A stretch of 64,000 nucleotides of DNA from JANMDS01 sp031430575 (GTDB lineage Bacteria > Pseudomonadota > Gammaproteobacteria > Burkholderiales > Casimicrobiaceae): the NCBI GenBank assembly GCA_031430575.1, contig JANPBT010000043.1, forward strand, positions 1 through 64,000, in the 5' to 3' direction. Below the pieces are notes generated by a model. That model saw nothing but the letters and a program-made list of their open reading frames with translations. It had not been told where the DNA came from and did not search any database. Of the stretch, positions 8,756-16,133 are shown piece after piece. The position numbers and the translations under genes were made by a program. Position 1 is the stretch's first letter. Each line of letters begins with the position of its first letter.

Positions 8756-9104
8756 CGCGTGTAAGGTGCGTGAAACGAAGCCTCGTAAGGTGCGTTCATA
8801 ACGCACCTCAACACCAAAGCGAGCGTAGGGTGCGCACCGCTGTTGTGCGCACCGAAAACGCGAAGCGTTTTGTGCTTCATCGGCGTTTCGATATGAATGT
8901 CGCCTGCGGCGACAGGTGCGCAAAAAAACGTTGCATACCCTACCAATCGCGCTCCCACGCACGCGAAACGCGTGTAAGGTGCATCAAACCATGCCCCGTA
9001 AGGTGCGTTCATAACGCACCTCAACACCGAAATCGCGGCACGCGATCATTACTCTTCTCGTCACCGCCGCACAATCCTAAAGTGGGTGCGTTATGAACGC
9101 ACCC
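8755..9104. repeat. Cluster of direct and palindromic GGTGCGTT repeats
   Basis: There are two 61-bp direct repeats at 8755-8815 and 8968-9028, identical except for a short central stretch. Each contains the palindrome AGGTGCGTTCATAACGCACC (8788 and 9001). A third palindrome, GGGTGCGTTATGAACGCACC, starts at 9084. Single half-sites (GTAGGGTGCGCACC near 8825, GTTGTGCGCACC near 8842) lie between. Open frames across this stretch are translations of the repeats and are not genes. Similar GTAGGGTGCG palindromes are widespread in proteobacterial intergenic DNA and resemble REP/BIME-type or miniature mobile repeats. The gap 8756-9230 holds nothing else I can identify. Confidence 0.85.
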
Positions 9105-9230
9105 TACGGTTTTTAAGCAAATATCTGCGGCGCAAATCGAGCCGATTTTCGGCATATCTTTCGGAACAACGCATATCGCATGCTACAGGTATAAAATCTT
9201 ATTCACGTTCTTACTGATCCAAACCTATCG

Positions 9231-9476
9231 ATGCTTACCACTCGCCTTTCCAGCCGCGGCCAGCTCGTGATCCCGAAGGAAATTCGGGATGCAAACGGCT
9301 GGGGTGAAAATACCCAATTCTCAATTGAGCAGCGCAAAGATGGCGTGTTGCTCGTGCCACAGAAAAAGAAAAAGCAGGATATTTCTGCCCTTTTCGGCTG
9401 CCTTGGCCCTGCGCCGCGCGCGTTGACGCTTGAAGAGTTGTGCGCGCCGGTTTCGAATTACCAAACGAGGCTGTAG
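9231..9476 (+). CDS. AbrB/SpoVT-type antitoxin (VapB-like)
   Basis: 81 residues. The N-terminal half has the swapped-hairpin DNA-binding pattern TTRLSSRGQLVIPKEIRDAN followed by GENTQFSIEQRKDGVLLVP, as in MazE/VapB/AbrB antitoxins. The C-terminal half, with ISALFGCLGP and LTLEELC, is the likely toxin-binding tail. It is followed 4 bp later by a PIN-domain toxin gene. It would neutralise the toxin and repress its own operon. Confidence 0.85.
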   Translation: MLTTRLSSRGQLVIPKEIRDANGWGENTQFSIEQRKDGVLLVPQKKKKQDISALFGCLGPAPRALTLEELCAPVSNYQTRL

Positions 9477-9480
9477 CGCG

Positions 9481-9903
9481 GTGCTTGCGGTTGATACCAA
9501 CGTGCTCGTGCGGATCGGCGCGGAAGATGACTTACCCCAGTTATCCGAAATTACGCGCGTGATGAAAGATGAGACGCTTTGGGTCGGCGTGACGGTTTTG
9601 CTCGAAACGGAGTGGGTGCTCCGAAGTGCAATGGGTTACAGCAGAGCACGTTTTTTACAATTCGTTGGCGAGCTGCTTGCCTCTGAGCATTTCGAGTTAG
9701 AAGACGAGGCTGCCGTTGAGATCGCAGTCGATTTGTGTGCGGACGGCGCAGATTTTGCGGATGCGCTGCATTTCGCGCGTCGCCCCAATAAGTGTCAACT
9801 CATCACGTTTGACAAGCACTTTGCGACGCCAAGCGTACGGAAAACCAAAGCGATAAAAGTATTGAAATCAAAACCGCCCACTGTGCAAAAATCTGCTCCG
9901 TAA
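9481..9903 (+). CDS. PIN-domain ribonuclease toxin (VapC-like)
   Basis: 140 residues from GTG 9481, which lies 4 bp after the antitoxin stop; the longer frame overlaps the antitoxin and was not used. Acidic residues that bind metal in PIN nucleases are visible: VDTNVLVR near the start, the glutamate in LLETEWVLR, and DFADALHFA with TFDKHF towards the end. Such toxins cut specific RNAs when freed from the antitoxin. This is the first of two such modules in the tkt-gap interval; the two pairs are not closely alike. Confidence 0.85.
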   Translation: MLAVDTNVLVRIGAEDDLPQLSEITRVMKDETLWVGVTVLLETEWVLRSAMGYSRARFLQFVGELLASEHFELEDEAAVEIAVDLCADGADFADALHFARRPNKCQLITFDKHFATPSVRKTKAIKVLKSKPPTVQKSAP

Positions 9904-9926
9904 TCGCGGCTACGATTTTCAAGTAG

Positions 9927-9997
9927 TTACCTGCGGCGCAGAATAGGCGCTTTTGTGTAATATCGCCTCAAAAACGCTCATTCCGCGCCGCAGGTAT
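9927..9997. repeat. Inverted pair of the 14-bp word after the first toxin gene
   Basis: An exact reverse copy (9928-9941) and a one-mismatch forward copy (9983-9996) face each other across about 40 bp, 25 bp after the toxin stop. The arms can pair over about 14 bp with one mismatch. No T run follows, so a terminator role is possible but unproven. Confidence 0.75.
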
Positions 9998-10045
9998 TGA
10001 TATAAATTTCCATTGTAAACAAATACTTATTGCTGATTTTCTGCT

Positions 10046-10065
10046 AACATATGCCTGCATATGTT
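10046..10065. promoter_or_regulatory. Palindromic operator of the second toxin-antitoxin operon
   Basis: The perfect palindrome AACATATGC-CT-GCATATGTT has 9-bp arms and a 2-bp centre and ends 21 bp before the antitoxin ATG. Position and symmetry fit the self-repression site of VapBC-type systems. The DNA just upstream is A/T-rich, as expected for the promoter. Confidence 0.7.
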
Positions 10066-10086
10066 GGAATTGAAAGGAAGTGCACA

Positions 10087-10323
10087 ATGACCACAGCCAG
10101 CGTTTTCAAAAACGGCGCAAACCGAGCCATTCGCATTCCCAAAGCGTTTGAATTTGACGCGGACGAAGTGCAGATCGAGCGCGATGGCGATCGGCTGATC
10201 ATCACGCCGATTTTCAAGCCGAAAATGTCGTGGGCGGAGTTCGCGAAGTTGCCGCCACTTTCAGACGACTTTGCAATTGCGCGCGGCACGATGCCGCCTG
10301 CCGAACGGGAATCGCTAGATTGA
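10087..10323 (+). CDS. AbrB-type antitoxin (VapB-like)
   Basis: 78 residues from ATG 10087, chosen because AAAGGAAG sits at the right distance; the longer frame would start inside the operator palindrome. The N-terminus TTASVFKNGANRAIRIPKAF is the swapped-hairpin DNA-binding segment of the VapB/StbD-like type. The tail (MSWAEFAKLPPLSDDF) should wrap the toxin. Its TGA overlaps the toxin start as TTGA, which implies coupled translation. It probably represses its promoter through the 10046 palindrome. Confidence 0.87.
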   Translation: MTTASVFKNGANRAIRIPKAFEFDADEVQIERDGDRLIITPIFKPKMSWAEFAKLPPLSDDFAIARGTMPPAERESLD

Positions 10324-10718
10324 TTTTTCTCGACAGTAATGTTTGCATTTACGCGATGCGTCGCATGTCCGAAGCGTTTATCGAAAAGTTTGAGCACGAA
10401 CGCGCGCACTTGCACGTAAGCACGATTGTGGTTGCAGAGCTGGAATACGGCGTTGCAAACTCGGCGCAAAAAGTGTCGAACGCGCGCAGGCTTGAGCAAT
10501 TCTTGAGTCAAGTTTCCATCGTCAATTGGGATCACGCTTGCGCCCGCGCCTACGCGCAAGTGAGACTTACATTAAAGGCGCAGCCCATTTCGGCGGAAGA
10601 CACGATGATTGCTGCGTGCGCGGTTGCGTATAACGCAACGATGGTGACGCACAACGTGCGAGAGTTCTCGCGCGTGCCGGGTTTGCTCGTTGAAGACTGG
10701 ATTACGCAGTACGGATAA
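10320..10718 (+). CDS. PIN-domain ribonuclease toxin (VapC-like)
   Basis: 132 residues from TTG 10320, which overlaps the antitoxin stop by four bases; upstream extensions lie in antitoxin DNA. PIN signatures are FLDSNVCIYAM at the N-terminus, VVAELEYGVANS with the second acidic residue, and the C-terminal AEDTMIAACAVAYNATMVTHN followed by EFSRVPGL, as in VapC/FitB-type toxins. It is the partner of the antitoxin just upstream. Together with the first pair it marks the tkt-gap interval as a site that has accumulated accessory DNA. Confidence 0.88.
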   Translation: MIFLDSNVCIYAMRRMSEAFIEKFEHERAHLHVSTIVVAELEYGVANSAQKVSNARRLEQFLSQVSIVNWDHACARAYAQVRLTLKAQPISAEDTMIAACAVAYNATMVTHNVREFSRVPGLLVEDWITQYG

Positions 10719-10789
10719 TTTTTTTGCGCCTACTCTGTGCATTTTGAGGAGGCGTGTTGAACACAAATTGTTAACGAAAGGAAAATAAA

Positions 10790-11806
10790 ATGGCATCAGC
10801 AATCAAAGTAGGTATCAATGGCTACGGCCGCATCGGGCGTAACATTCTGCGCGCACTCTACGAGAGCGGGCGCACGGATATTGAAATCGTGGCGCTCAAC
10901 GATTTGGGCGACCCGGAGACGAACGCGCACTTAACGCGCTACGACACGGCGCACGGCAAGTTCTCAAAATCGGTGGCCGTTGAGGGTGACTATTTGAAAA
11001 TTGAAGGCGACAAAATTCGCGTGTTCGCACAGCGCGACCCGGCGCAAATCGCCTGGAAAGAGTGTGGCGTTGATGTGGTGCTCGAATGCACAGGCATTTT
11101 CACGAGCAAAGCCAAAGCCAGCGCGCATATTGCTGGCGGTGCGAAAAAAGTAGTGATCTCCGCGCCCGGTGAAAAAGATGTGGACGCGACTGTAGTCTAT
11201 GGCGTGAACCACGGCGTGTTGAAAGCAAGCGACACGGTGATCTCCAACGCGAGCTGCACGACGAATTGCCTAGCGCCGATGGCGAAAGTGCTCCACGAAA
11301 AAATCGGTATCGTAAATGGCTTGATGAACACCATCCACAGCTACACCAACGATCAAGTGTTGACTGACGTGTTCCACAAAGACCTGCGCCGCGCCCGCGC
11401 CGCCGCACACAACATGATCCCCACCAAAACCGGCGCAGCGGCCGCGGTGGGTTTGGTGTTGCCGGAGTTAAATGGCAAGTTAGATGGCTTCTCCGTGCGC
11501 GTGCCGACGATCAATGTCTCATTCGTCGATTTATCGTTCTTGGCCGCGCGGGACACGACGGTAGATGAAGTGAACGCGATCATGCAAGCTGCTGCCGCAA
11601 CCGCAGGTATGAAAGGCGTGCTCGCCTACAGCGATGGCCCGCTGGTTTCGAGCGATTTCAACCATGATTCGCATTCATCTATTTTCGATGCGACATGCAC
11701 GAAAGTCTCAGGGCGTTTGGTGAAAGTTTGCGCGTGGTACGACAACGAATGGGGCTTTTCAAACCGCATGTTGGATACCACCGTGGCGTTAATGAACGCG
11801 AAGTAA
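10790..11806 (+). CDS. gap: Glyceraldehyde-3-phosphate dehydrogenase, type I
   Basis: Oxidises glyceraldehyde 3-phosphate to 1,3-bisphosphoglycerate with NAD(P); cytoplasmic tetramer. 338 residues. Rossmann motif INGYGRIGRNILRAL is at the N-terminus, the catalytic cysteine C156 is in SNASCTTNC, and the C-terminal WYDNEWGFSNRM is intact. The ribosome binding site GAAAGGAAA precedes the ATG. It has no copy of the 14-bp word inside, but an inverted pair follows its stop. It probably belongs functionally with tkt (6.0 kb) and pgk (14.6 kb). Confidence 0.97.
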   Translation: MASAIKVGINGYGRIGRNILRALYESGRTDIEIVALNDLGDPETNAHLTRYDTAHGKFSKSVAVEGDYLKIEGDKIRVFAQRDPAQIAWKECGVDVVLECTGIFTSKAKASAHIAGGAKKVVISAPGEKDVDATVVYGVNHGVLKASDTVISNASCTTNCLAPMAKVLHEKIGIVNGLMNTIHSYTNDQVLTDVFHKDLRRARAAAHNMIPTKTGAAAAVGLVLPELNGKLDGFSVRVPTINVSFVDLSFLAARDTTVDEVNAIMQAAAATAGMKGVLAYSDGPLVSSDFNHDSHSSIFDATCTKVSGRLVKVCAWYDNEWGFSNRMLDTTVALMNAK

Positions 11807-11826
11807 GCCTGCTAATCAACAGATGA

Positions 11827-11879
11827 ATACCTGCGACGCAGATTTGCCCCCTGATGCATCAAATCTGCGCCGCAGGTAT
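11827..11879. repeat. Inverted pair of the 14-bp word forming a 20-bp stem after gap
   Basis: Arms 11827-11846 and 11860-11879 pair over 20 bp with one central mismatch around a 13-nt loop. The match extends beyond the 14-bp words into the A/T-rich flanks. The structure starts 20 bp after the gap stop and ends just before the next start. No T run follows. It could act as a terminator or mRNA 3'-end stabiliser, as inverted uptake-sequence pairs do in Neisseria and Haemophilus. Confidence 0.85.
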
Positions 11880-11890
11880 GTTAGGTAACT

Positions 11891-12226
11891 ATGAGCTTTC
11901 TTGGCTACAAAAAAGATCAAGGCCCCAACGAAGGTCCGTTGGGCACGTCGAAGTTTTATCGTTTTATTGCAGGCTTCGGGACTTGGCTCGTGGTGGGCTA
12001 TCTTTCCCACTATTGGCGACCGTGGATCGGCAGCGCTTTTGATTGGTGGATGATCGTTGCCGCCTGCGTCGTGGGCATTGGCACAGTCCGCGAAGGCATG
12101 GGGTTTATCAATTACATCCTGTTTTGGCGCATCCCGGATCACCTCGATGGAATCAGCTATTGGTATCTCGGGCTGCTGATTTTTACGATTGGCGTCTTGG
12201 TTTTTTTATATTTCCAAAGTCATTGA
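11891..12226 (+). CDS. Small three-helix inner-membrane protein of unknown function
   Basis: 111 residues with about three hydrophobic segments: FIAGFGTWLVVGYLSHY near 25-41, WWMIVAACVVGIGTV near 52-66 and YWYLGLLIFTIGVLVFLYF near 90-108. The soluble N-terminus is Gly/Pro-rich. I do not recognise a family. The start is ATG 11891, directly behind the word-pair hairpin. The next gene follows 50 bp later on the same strand and also has one membrane segment. Confidence 0.65.
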   Translation: MSFLGYKKDQGPNEGPLGTSKFYRFIAGFGTWLVVGYLSHYWRPWIGSAFDWWMIVAACVVGIGTVREGMGFINYILFWRIPDHLDGISYWYLGLLIFTIGVLVFLYFQSH

Positions 12227-12275
12227 AATCTGCGCCCGAGCATGATCCAAGTCAAATATCTTGAAGACTGAAAAA

Positions 12276-12695
12276 ATGGACAAAAAGCCGGTTCGCAATC
12301 CGATCCGATGGTTTTTCGGTTTGATAGCTTTCCTGCTTTTATCGCCATTTATCTTGATGTTTGGGCAGATCGCACTTAAAGTCGCTAGCGAAACTTTCCT
12401 CACGCGTGCCTTCGATTCCGCAAGCTGGAAAGCAAGCCTAACGCTCAACAATAGCGATGCGCTCCGGCAGCGGATGGTCGATGATTTACTAAAATCCGGG
12501 GTTGTCATTGGCAAAAATCGCGATGAAATTGTTCAGCTTCTAGGCGCGCCGCCCAAAACGGATTACTTCTCGAATTTTGACTTCGTGTATTGGCTTGAGC
12601 CGGAGCGCGGAAGTTTTGCGATTGACTCCGAGTGGCTGGTGATCAAGGTTGGCCAAAGTGGACGTGCAGAAATTGCCAAGTTAGTCCGCGACTAG
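12276..12695 (+). CDS. Membrane-anchored protein of unknown function
   Basis: 139 residues from ATG 12276; a TTG five codons earlier is possible. A basic N-terminus is followed by one hydrophobic helix (WFFGLIAFLLLSPFILMFGQ, residues 12-31), so the rest is likely outside the cytoplasmic membrane. The segment GVVIGKNRDEIVQLLGAPPK followed by a hydrophobic YWLEPERG strand is reminiscent of the BamE/SmpA-type fold (helix-G-x-x-x-x-x-V-x-x-LLG-x-P), but that is only a resemblance. It ends 110 bp before a convergent gene. Confidence 0.6.
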   Translation: MDKKPVRNPIRWFFGLIAFLLLSPFILMFGQIALKVASETFLTRAFDSASWKASLTLNNSDALRQRMVDDLLKSGVVIGKNRDEIVQLLGAPPKTDYFSNFDFVYWLEPERGSFAIDSEWLVIKVGQSGRAEIAKLVRD

Positions 12696-12740
12696 ATTCA
12701 ACAGCGGATTAGTCCGACCACCTTGCGTGCTGCGAGATCA

Positions 12741-12800
12741 GCGAAATCTGCGCCGTAGGTATTGCTATAAAGTCATCCATACCTGCGGCGCAGATTTCGC
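12741..12800. repeat. Inverted pair of the 14-bp word forming a 22-bp stem between convergent genes
   Basis: Arms 12741-12762 and 12779-12800 are complementary over 22 bp with one G/T-type mismatch, around a 16-nt loop. The stem spans the words and identical GCGAAAT flanks. It lies between the ends of convergent genes (12695 and 12806), the expected place for a two-way terminator, although no T run is present. Confidence 0.87.
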
Positions 12801-12805
12801 CTAAT

Positions 12806-14002
12806 TTAGCCCTGTACCAGCCCGCGCGCACAGGCAAACCCACTCGCCCAGGCCCATTGAAAGTTATAGCCGCCAAGCCAGCCGGTGACGTCAACTACTT
12901 CACCGATAAAGTGCAAGCCAGGCACGGCGGTTGCCATCATCGTTTTGGAAGAAAGCGCGCGGGTATCGATGCCACCGAGCGTGACCTCTGCTTTTTTGTA
13001 GCCCAGCGTGCCTGAAGGCTTTAGCGCCCAAGATTTCAGCTCCGCGGCGACGGCTTGCGTTTGAATTTTTGTCCATTGCGCAACCGGCAGCGCTGGTGCG
13101 TGTGCCGTGCTCCAGGCTTGCGCCAAGCGCTCCGGCAGATGCTGCGCCAGCAGATTGGCAAATGACTTTTTTGATCCCCGCGCGGCGCTCAAAAACTCCA
13201 TCGCATCGAGATCGGGCAGGAGATCAATGCGCACTTCATCGCCAGCGTTCCAATAGTTCGAGATCTGCAAAATCGCCGGGCCCGAGAGCCCGCGATGGGT
13301 CACCAGCACGGCTTCTCTAAAAACTGCGCCGCAGGTATCGAGATGGGTCACGGCATCAAGCGCGATGCCAGAGAGTTCGCCATATTTCGCCATGTCTGGC
13401 GCGTCGAGCGCAAGCGGCACTAAGCCCGCGCGCAAGGGCGTGAGCGGCACTTCAAATTGCTTGGCGATTTCATAGCCAAAAGCTGTCGCGCCGGTCGCGG
13501 GGATCGAGAGCCCGCCGGTGGCGATCACAACCTGCGGCGCAGAAAACATGCCTTTATCGGTTACCACGCGAAAGTGATCCGGCTTTTCAATCCGCTCAAT
13601 TTTTGCGGGGTGAATGAGCGTCACGCAGCCTGCTTCGCACTCATCCGTGAGCAGCGCGATGATTTGCTTGGCGCTCTCATCGCAGAAAAGTTGCCCCAGC
13701 GTTTTTTCGTGGAACGCGATGCGGTGCTTTTTCACCAGCGCGATGAAATCTGCCGGGGCGTAGCGCGCGAGCGCTGAGCGGGTGAAATGCGGGTTTTGCG
13801 AAATGAAATTAGCCGGAGCGGTATTCACGTTGGTGAAATTGCAGCGGCCGCCGCCCGAGATGCGGATTTTCTCGCCAAGCTCGACCGCATGGTCGATGAC
13901 GGCCACTCGCAGGCCGCGCTGGCCGGCGATGCCCGCGCAGAAAAGCCCCGCCGCGCCAGCGCCCAAGATGATCGCGTCAAATGTATTGGAGTTCTTTGCC
14001 AT
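12806..14002 (-). CDS. HI0933/YhiN-family flavoprotein
   Basis: 398 residues. An N-terminal FAD-binding Rossmann motif (IILGAGAAGLFCAGIAGQRG) is followed by the family signature RISGGGRCNFTN at about residues 47-58. A second nucleotide-binding segment (VIATGGLSIPATGATAFGYE) lies in the middle. The end is LHFIGEVVDVTGWLGGYNFQ, the closing FAD motif of this family. Members are conserved NAD(P)/FAD-dependent oxidoreductases whose substrate is not settled. It is transcribed away from the GNAT-pgk pair. It carries one exact and one near copy of the 14-bp word (13324, 13529). Confidence 0.92.
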   Translation of the reverse strand: MAKNSNTFDAIILGAGAAGLFCAGIAGQRGLRVAVIDHAVELGEKIRISGGGRCNFTNVNTAPANFISQNPHFTRSALARYAPADFIALVKKHRIAFHEKTLGQLFCDESAKQIIALLTDECEAGCVTLIHPAKIERIEKPDHFRVVTDKGMFSAPQVVIATGGLSIPATGATAFGYEIAKQFEVPLTPLRAGLVPLALDAPDMAKYGELSGIALDAVTHLDTCGAVFREAVLVTHRGLSGPAILQISNYWNAGDEVRIDLLPDLDAMEFLSAARGSKKSFANLLAQHLPERLAQAWSTAHAPALPVAQWTKIQTQAVAAELKSWALKPSGTLGYKKAEVTLGGIDTRALSSKTMMATAVPGLHFIGEVVDVTGWLGGYNFQWAWASGFACARGLVQG

Positions 14003-14032
14003 GGTCGCGATGGTAGCAAGTGCGCCAAAAAA

Positions 14033-14063
14033 ACCTGCGGCGCAGAAAATCTGCGCCGCAGGT
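14033..14063. repeat. Tight inverted pair of the 14-bp word between divergent genes
   Basis: ACCTGCGGCGCAG (14033-14045) and CTGCGCCGCAGGT (14051-14063) pair perfectly over 13 bp with a 5-nt AAAAT loop. It lies in the 77-bp gap between the divergently transcribed flavoprotein and GNAT genes, so a simple terminator role does not fit here; any effect would be on a 5' leader or promoter. Confidence 0.87.
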
Positions 14064-14079
14064 ACGTTAACATCGCACT

Positions 14080-14592
14080 ATGGATCGTACGCTATCAACC
14101 CTTCGCATTGAGCCGCTATCGCGCCACTACTTTCGCGCGCAATGGGAGGCGCTCGATGCTGTGGCTCGCGAGCGCAAGTGGCTGGTTTATTTGCAGGCGC
14201 CGCCGTATGCGGTCTGCGAGGAATTTTTCGAAACGATGATGGGTGCGCAGGGCGTGATGATGCAGGCGCTCGATGGCGAGCGCGTGGTCGGGTGGTGCGA
14301 TGTGCGGCGCAGTGAAAATGAAATCTCAAAGCATTGCGGCACGCTTGGCATGGGGATTATTGACGGCTATCGCGGCGCGGGCCTAGGCGCGCGGCTGATG
14401 GAATCGACCCTCGCGACGGTAAAGCAGATGCAAATGGGCATCGAGCGCGTGGAGCTCACGCTTTGGAGCACCAATGCCCGCGCCTATCGGCTCTATCAGC
14501 GCATGGGCTTCATCGACGAAGGACGCAAAATAGCGGCGCGACGCATTGACGGGCAAACGTCGGACGTTATTCTCATGGCAAAAATATTATGA
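14080..14592 (+). CDS. GNAT-family N-acetyltransferase
   Basis: 170 residues. The acetyl-CoA loop is GIIDGYRGAGLGARLMESTL at about residues 90-109. It is followed by the C-terminal pattern RVELTLWSTNARAYRLYQRM and GFIDEGR, which is typical of GNAT enzymes acting on small molecules or protein amino groups. The acceptor is unknown. The last codons overlap the pgk start (ATGA), so the two are translated together. The link with pgk may simply be operon convenience. Confidence 0.88.
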   Translation: MDRTLSTLRIEPLSRHYFRAQWEALDAVARERKWLVYLQAPPYAVCEEFFETMMGAQGVMMQALDGERVVGWCDVRRSENEISKHCGTLGMGIIDGYRGAGLGARLMESTLATVKQMQMGIERVELTLWSTNARAYRLYQRMGFIDEGRKIAARRIDGQTSDVILMAKIL

Positions 14593-15767
14593 AATTCAAA
14601 CAACTCTCCGATTTCGAACTTTCCGGCAAGCGGGTTTTCATCCGCGCTGATTTCAACGTGCCGCAAGATGACGCGGGGCGCATCTCGGACGACACGCGCA
14701 TCCGCGCGGCGCTCCCGGGCATTCAGCTCGCGATGAAAGCGGGCGCAAAAGTGATGGTCACTTCTCACCTTGGTCGCCCGACTGAGGGCGAATTTAAACC
14801 CGAAGATTCGCTCGTGCCCGTTGCTGCGCGACTTTCCACTTTGCTCGGCGTGAAAGTGCGCTTAATTCGCAATTGGATTTTGGGCGGCTTTGAAGTCGCC
14901 AACGGCGAGGTGGTGCTGCTGGAAAATTGCCGCTGCAATGTGGGTGAAAAAAAGAATGATGACGCGCTGGCTCAAAAAATGGCAGCACTCTGCGATATTT
15001 ACGTAAACGACGCTTTTGGCACGGCCCACCGCGCCGAGGCCACGACCGTGGGCATCGCCAAATTTGCGCCGCAGGTCTGTGCGGGCCCGCTGATGGCGGC
15101 AGAGCTGCTCGCCTTGGGCAATGCGTTGGGTAACCCCAAGCGCCCGCTGCTCGCGATCGTTGCAGGCTCGAAAGTTTCAACAAAATTAACCATCCTCGAT
15201 GCGCTCGCTGATAAGGTCGATCAGCTCATCGTCGGCGGCGGCATCGCTAATACCTTCTTGCTGGCTGAGGGCTACAAGATCGGTAAATCCCTCGCCGAGC
15301 ATGATCTCGTACCTGCGGCGCAGAAAGTGCTCGCCAAGATGAAGGCGAGGGGCGCGAGCGTGCCGCTGCCAACCGATGTCGTTTGCGCAAAAGCTTTTGC
15401 CGCAGATGCGCCTGCGACCATCAAATACATCGAAGATGTTGCCGATGACGACATGATTTTGGATATTGGTCCGGCCAGCGCGGCTGCGCTCGGCGGGCTT
15501 GTCGCCTGGGCCGGCACGATTGTGTGGAATGGGCCCGTCGGCGTATTCGAATTTCCCGCCTTCGCCGAGGGCACTAAATCGCTCGCCAATGCCGTCGCAA
15601 AATCAAAAGGCTTTTCGACTGCAGGCGGGGGCGACACCATTGCTGCGATTAATCAATTTGGCGTCGCCGATCAAGTGGATTACATCTCCACCGCCGGTGG
15701 TGCGTTTTTAGAGTTTCTCGAAGGCAAAACGCTGCCCGCGGTCGCGGCGCTTGAAGCGCGCGCGTAG
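14589..15767 (+). CDS. pgk: Phosphoglycerate kinase
   Basis: Transfers phosphate between 1,3-bisphosphoglycerate and ADP; cytoplasmic. 392 residues, normal length. Substrate-binding motifs are present: RADFNVPQDD near residues 19-28, TSHLGRPTEGEF near 59-70, the basic VRLIRNW segment, and the nucleotide loop ending STAGGGDTIAAINQFG near 343-358. The start overlaps the GNAT stop. It contains one near copy (15064, read FAPQV) and one exact copy (15310, read VPAAQK) of the 14-bp word. No pyk or class II fba follows; a CidA/LrgB pair does. Confidence 0.97.
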   Translation: MKFKQLSDFELSGKRVFIRADFNVPQDDAGRISDDTRIRAALPGIQLAMKAGAKVMVTSHLGRPTEGEFKPEDSLVPVAARLSTLLGVKVRLIRNWILGGFEVANGEVVLLENCRCNVGEKKNDDALAQKMAALCDIYVNDAFGTAHRAEATTVGIAKFAPQVCAGPLMAAELLALGNALGNPKRPLLAIVAGSKVSTKLTILDALADKVDQLIVGGGIANTFLLAEGYKIGKSLAEHDLVPAAQKVLAKMKARGASVPLPTDVVCAKAFAADAPATIKYIEDVADDDMILDIGPASAAALGGLVAWAGTIVWNGPVGVFEFPAFAEGTKSLANAVAKSKGFSTAGGGDTIAAINQFGVADQVDYISTAGGAFLEFLEGKTLPAVAALEARA

Positions 15768-15776
15768 CCAAAACCA

Positions 15777-16133
15777 ATGCTCAACGGGCTCACGCTTTTG
15801 CTCATGCTCCAGCTCGCTGGCGAGAGCGTGGCGCGGCTCGTGCATTCGCCCGTTCCGGGGCCCGTGATCGGTCTTGTATTGACGCTTTTTTTGCTCAAAA
15901 CTGCGCCGCAGGTAAGCGAAAAAATAACGCTTGCGGCCAATGGTTTGCTCGCCCACCTTTCGCTCTTATTCGTGCCTGCTGGCGTCGGGGTTGTGCTCTA
16001 TCTGCGCGAGCTTGCCGCTGATTGGTTTGCCATTACCATCGCGCTTTGCATCAGCACCGTGCTCGGGCTTGCAGTCACGGCGTGGGTCGCGCAGCGATTG
16101 ATTTTGCGAGCGAAATCCGAGCATAAATCGTAA
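15777..16133 (+). CDS. CidA/LrgA-family membrane protein
   Basis: 118 residues with about four hydrophobic segments and the family pattern LLLMLQLAGESVARLVHSPVP, then PGPVIGLVLTLFLL and HLSLLFVPAGVGVVLY. Proteins of this family are holin-like and, with LrgB-type partners, have been linked to control of murein hydrolases and, more recently, to pyruvate or other metabolite transport. The LrgB gene follows immediately with no gap. One copy of the 14-bp word (15901) is read as TAPQV in a loop. Confidence 0.9.
   Translation: MLNGLTLLLMLQLAGESVARLVHSPVPGPVIGLVLTLFLLKTAPQVSEKITLAANGLLAHLSLLFVPAGVGVVLYLRELAADWFAITIALCISTVLGLAVTAWVAQRLILRAKSEHKS

Noticed and set aside
8701..9096. Open frames on both strands across the repeat cluster
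   Set aside because: They are translations of the GGTGCGTT repeats, rich in Cys/Arg/His, with no start signals and no domain pattern.
9121..9140. ATATCTGCGGCGCAAATCGA as a further copy of the word
   Set aside because: It matches only part of the core and lacks the CAGGTA half; counted as chance or decay.
14300..14320. GTGCGGCGCAGTG in the GNAT gene and a similar string in cobA (near 21925)
   Set aside because: Only about ten of fourteen bases match and the flanks differ, so they were not counted as copies.
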